Shown in pieces: positions 5,766 through 7,436 of a stretch of 7,436 nt of DNA (position 1 is the stretch's first letter; every line of letters starts with the position of its first letter). Source of the DNA: JACDAS01 sp046262415 (GTDB taxonomy: Bacteria > Actinomycetota > Thermoleophilia > Gaiellales > Gaiellaceae); the NCBI GenBank assembly GCA_046262415.1, contig JBHEMU010000177.1:1-7436 (forward strand), written 5' to 3'. A program made the translations under genes and the position numbers. The notes below the pieces were generated by a model. The model saw only the letters and a list, made by a program, of their open reading frames with translations, had not been told where the DNA came from and ran no database searches.

Positions 5766-6136
5766 CAGCGGTCGATCTCCTCGCCGCAGTCGGCCCGCTT
5801 GCAGACGCGCGCCTTCCGCTGCTCGCCCTTGATCTCCTTGATCGTCGTCCCGACCCGGGTCGGCCGGTTGCACGTCGGGCAGACCACCATCACCTTCGAG
5901 ATCGGGAGGGGTGCCGGCTTCTCGATCACGCCGCCGGGCGTCGTCTGCAGCCCGCCGCCGATGCGGCTCGACTCCCGGATCGGCTTCGGCCGCGTGTGCC
6001 GCTTGACGATGTTCAGGTTCTCGACCGTGACCTTGCGGGTCTTCGAGTCGGCCTGGAGGACACGGCCCTGCTTGCCGCGGTCCTTGCCGCTCAGGATGTG
6101 GACGACGTCCCCCTTCTTGACCTTCATCGTCGGCAT
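5765..6136 (-). CDS. rplX: 50S ribosomal protein uL24 (L24)
   Basis: uL24 is an early-binding assembly initiator at the 5' domain of 23S rRNA. The 123-residue product has the KOW motif MKVKKGDVVHILSGKDRGKQ (4-23), then VTVENLNIVKRHTRP (37-50), GGVIEKPAPLPISKV and a C-terminal cysteine-bearing segment. Cysteines fall at 86, 89, 112 and 117 (CPTC and CKRADC), a ribbon-like arrangement in which the second pair is spaced C-x4-C rather than C-x2-C. The first ATG (6136) is preferred over the one three codons in because GGAGGT lies 8 nt upstream of it. The gap to rplN is one base and the stop overlaps rplE by one base. Confidence 0.96.
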   Translation of the reverse strand: MPTMKVKKGDVVHILSGKDRGKQGRVLQADSKTRKVTVENLNIVKRHTRPKPIRESSRIGGGLQTTPGGVIEKPAPLPISKVMVVCPTCNRPTRVGTTIKEIKGEQRKARVCKRADCGEEIDR

Positions 6137-6137
6137 G

Positions 6138-6506
6138 TCAGAGCACCTCCGGAGCGAGTGAGACGATCTTCATGAAGTTCTTCTCCCGCAGCTCGCGCGC
6201 GACCGGCCCGAAGATGCGCGTGCCGCGCGGGTTGCGCTGCGCGTCGATCAGCACCGCCGCGTTCTCGTCGAAGGCGATCGACGTCCCGTCGTCGCGGCCG
6301 AACGGCTTCTTCGTGCGGACCACGACCGCCTGCACGACCTCGCCCTTCTTGACGGCGCCCTGCGGCGTCGCCGTCTTCACGGTCGCGGTGATGATGTCCC
6401 CCACCCGCGCGTAACGGCGCTTGGACCCGCCCTTGACGCGGATGCAGAGGATCGTCCGGGCGCCGGTGTTGTCGGCCACCCGCAGGCGTGATTCCTGCTG
6501 GATCAT
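6138..6506 (-). CDS. rplN: 50S ribosomal protein uL14 (L14)
   Basis: uL14 lies at the subunit interface of the large subunit, contacts 16S rRNA in bridge B8 and is the docking site of the silencing factor RsfS. The 122-residue protein has the full bacterial length, with IQQESRLRVADNTGAR at the start, CIRVKGGSKRRYARVGDII (21-39), the VVRTKKPFGRDDGTSIAFDE segment and the C-terminal IFGPVARELREKNFMKIVSL. It is one of the most conserved proteins of the operon and nothing is unusual in it. The ATG directly abuts the rpsQ stop (TAGATG). A GGAGG lies 11 nt upstream inside rpsQ. Confidence 0.98.
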   Translation of the reverse strand: MIQQESRLRVADNTGARTILCIRVKGGSKRRYARVGDIITATVKTATPQGAVKKGEVVQAVVVRTKKPFGRDDGTSIAFDENAAVLIDAQRNPRGTRIFGPVARELREKNFMKIVSLAPEVL

Positions 6507-7436
6507 CTACTTCGCCGCCTCCACGACCTCGGCCAGACGCCACCGCTTCGTCTTCGAGAGCGGGCGCGTCTCGACGATCCGGACGACGTCCCCTACCTTC
6601 GCCGCGTTCCGCTCGTCGTGCGCGTGGAACTTGGTCGATCGGCGGACGACCTTCTGGTAGCGGGCGTGCGCCTTGATCGTGTCGACCTTGACGACGATCG
6701 TCTTGTCCATGGCGCTCGAGACGACGACTCCGCGGCGCTCCTGGGAGCGCCCGCGCTCGTGCTCGGGTGAGGGCAGGCGCATGATCGGCTTGCGGGTCGC
6801 CGGTTGCTCGCGCTTGAACTTCGGCCGCTGGCGGCGCTCGCCCCGCGGCCGGGGCTTGCGCTTGGCCTTGCGCCTGGCCTCCTGGGGTCCCTCGGCTGCG
6901 GGTGCCGGGGCAGCCTCCGCCGCGGGGGCGGGCGCCGGCGCCTGGGCGGCTGCGGCCTCCGCCTCCACGTCGGGGGCGGGCTCGGCCTCGGCGACGGGCT
7001 CCTCCTCCGTCGCCTCCTCGACGGGCGGGGCCTGTTCGGCCTCCGCGGGGGGCTCGACGACCGGCGCAGCATCAGCCTCCGGGACGGGCTCCGGGTCGGG
7101 CGTGGGCTCGGGCTCGGCTTCGGCGACCGCCTCCGGCGCAGGGTCGGCTTCCGCTTCGGCGACCGGCTCCGGCGCGGGCTCCGGCTCGGCTTCGGCGACC
7201 GGTTCCACCTCTGGCTCCGCTTCGGCGACCGGCTCCGGCGCGGTCTCGGGCTCGGGCTCGACCTCAGGCTCCGCTTCGGCGACGGGCTCGGACTCCGGCG
7301 CGGGCTCGGGCTCGGCTTCGGCGACCAGTTCGACCTCTGGCTCCGCTTCGGCGACCGGCTCCGGCGCGGTCTCGGGCTCGGGCTCGACCTCAGGCTCCGC
7401 TTCGGCGACGGGCTCGGACTCCGGCGCGGGCTCGGG
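6507..7436 (-). CDS. rpsQ: 30S ribosomal protein uS17 (S17) with a very long acidic repeat extension; 5' end beyond the window
   Basis: The last 77 or so of 309 visible residues are a complete uS17, a 16S rRNA-binding OB-fold protein: RRGVVVSSAMDKTIVVKVDT, KVVRRSTKFHAHDERNAAKV and ETRPLSKTKRWRL, ending VVEAAK. Normal bacterial uS17 is about 80-110 residues. Here the same frame stays open to the right edge without a stop. Visible residues 1 to about 185 are almost only Pro, Glu, Ala and Val (VAEAEPE motifs), residues about 186-222 are strongly basic (ARRKAKRKPRPRGERR, KFKREQ), and uS17 follows. A 42-residue unit is tandemly repeated in the acidic part. No ATG lies upstream of 6782 in the visible frame; the only GTG (7208) falls mid-repeat. 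An ATG at 6782-6780 would give a 91-residue uS17 of ordinary size but has no Shine-Dalgarno sequence. The missing 5' part could start in rpmC (uL29), the usual upstream neighbour, or be a longer tail. Confidence 0.9.
   Translation of the reverse strand, partial: PEPAPESEPVAEAEPEVEPEPETAPEPVAEAEPEVELVAEAEPEPAPESEPVAEAEPEVEPEPETAPEPVAEAEPEVEPVAEAEPEPAPEPVAEAEADPAPEAVAEAEPEPTPDPEPVPEADAAPVVEPPAEAEQAPPVEEATEEEPVAEAEPAPDVEAEAAAAQAPAPAPAAEAAPAPAAEGPQEARRKAKRKPRPRGERRQRPKFKREQPATRKPIMRLPSPEHERGRSQERRGVVVSSAMDKTIVVKVDTIKAHARYQKVVRRSTKFHAHDERNAAKVGDVVRIVETRPLSKTKRWRLAEVVEAAK
7167..7436 (-). repeat. 126-bp in-frame tandem repeat encoding the 42-residue acidic unit
   Basis: Positions 7167-7310 and 7293-7436 align at an offset of 126 bp with three mismatches that I can count (7182/7308, 7201/7327, 7206/7332). 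The second copy is cut by the window edge, so more units may follow. 126 is a multiple of three, so the protein frame is kept. Within each unit shorter VAEAEPE-type modules recur at spacings of 30, 42 and 54 bp. Further left the similarity decays into degenerate Pro-Glu-Ala coding sequence. Near-identity at third codon positions points to a recent duplication. Confidence 0.85.

Noticed and set aside
5740..5800. S8-type autoregulatory mRNA site at the rplX-rplE junction, as in E. coli
   Set aside because: The junction is a 1-nt overlap and I cannot recognise the helix-21-like pairing by eye; a covariance search would be needed to claim it.
5766..5873. Earlier in-frame ATG for rplE
   Set aside because: The added residues come from reading rplX in another frame and do not resemble uL5; the TGATG junction with GAGGAG fits the start at 5765.
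4306..6161. Plus-strand open frames of more than 300 codons opposite rplF, rpsH, rpsZ, rplE and rplX
   Set aside because: Their codons mirror the third-position bias of the minus-strand genes, and no start context or protein family supports them.
7206..7208. GTG as the start of the long uS17 protein
   Set aside because: The codon is the valine of a repeat module, and the frame continues with matching repeat sequence upstream to the edge; there is no ribosome-binding site.
1..7436. CRISPR arrays, tRNA or rRNA genes, insertion sequences, defence genes
   Set aside because: None was seen; the only repeats are the in-frame uS17 units and the short direct repeats around the rpmD-rplO gap.

Overview
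The window is a stretch of a ribosomal-protein operon of the spc type from a high-G+C bacterium. All supported genes lie on the minus strand, so the operon reads from the right edge to the left edge. Gene order in the direction of transcription is rpsQ (uS17, 5' end outside the window), rplN (uL14), rplX (uL24), rplE (uL5), rpsZ/rpsN (zinc-type uS14), rpsH (uS8), rplF (uL6), rplR (uL18), rpsE (uS5), rpmD (uL30), rplO (uL15), secY, adk and map (3' end outside the window). This is the classic order of the spc operon followed by secY-adk-map. The base composition (about two thirds G+C by eye), the short LID of the adenylate kinase, the four-cysteine uS14 and the GTG starts fit an actinobacterium. 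A deep-branching lineage such as Thermoleophilia is my guess, and nothing in the window proves it.

Layout from right to left. Positions 7436-6507 carry an open frame that is a very long acidic Pro/Glu/Ala/Val-rich segment, then a short Arg/Lys-rich linker, then a normal uS17 domain. Positions 6506-4014 carry rplN, rplX, rplE, rpsZ, rpsH and rplF, packed with gaps of 0-10 nt or 1-nt stop/start overlaps. A 71-nt gap (3943-4013) with a strong hairpin separates rplF from rplR. rplR, rpsE and rpmD follow with overlaps of 1 and 32 nt. A 158-nt gap (2687-2844) between rpmD and rplO is the longest non-coding stretch. It holds a long imperfect hairpin and lies between two copies of a 9-bp direct repeat, one of which covers the rplO start. 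rplO abuts secY exactly, adk follows after 7 nt, and map overlaps adk by 4 nt.

The genes form a growth-related unit. The ribosomal proteins build both subunits, SecY forms the membrane channel that receives nascent secreted and membrane proteins, Adk balances adenine nucleotides and Map removes the initiator methionine. No convincing promoter or intrinsic terminator was seen, so transcription probably enters from the right and leaves to the left.

I did not find a new defence or mobile system here. The features that depart from an ordinary spc operon are the giant repeat-bearing extension of uS17, the low-complexity tails on uL15, uS5 and uL5, and the two structured gaps.
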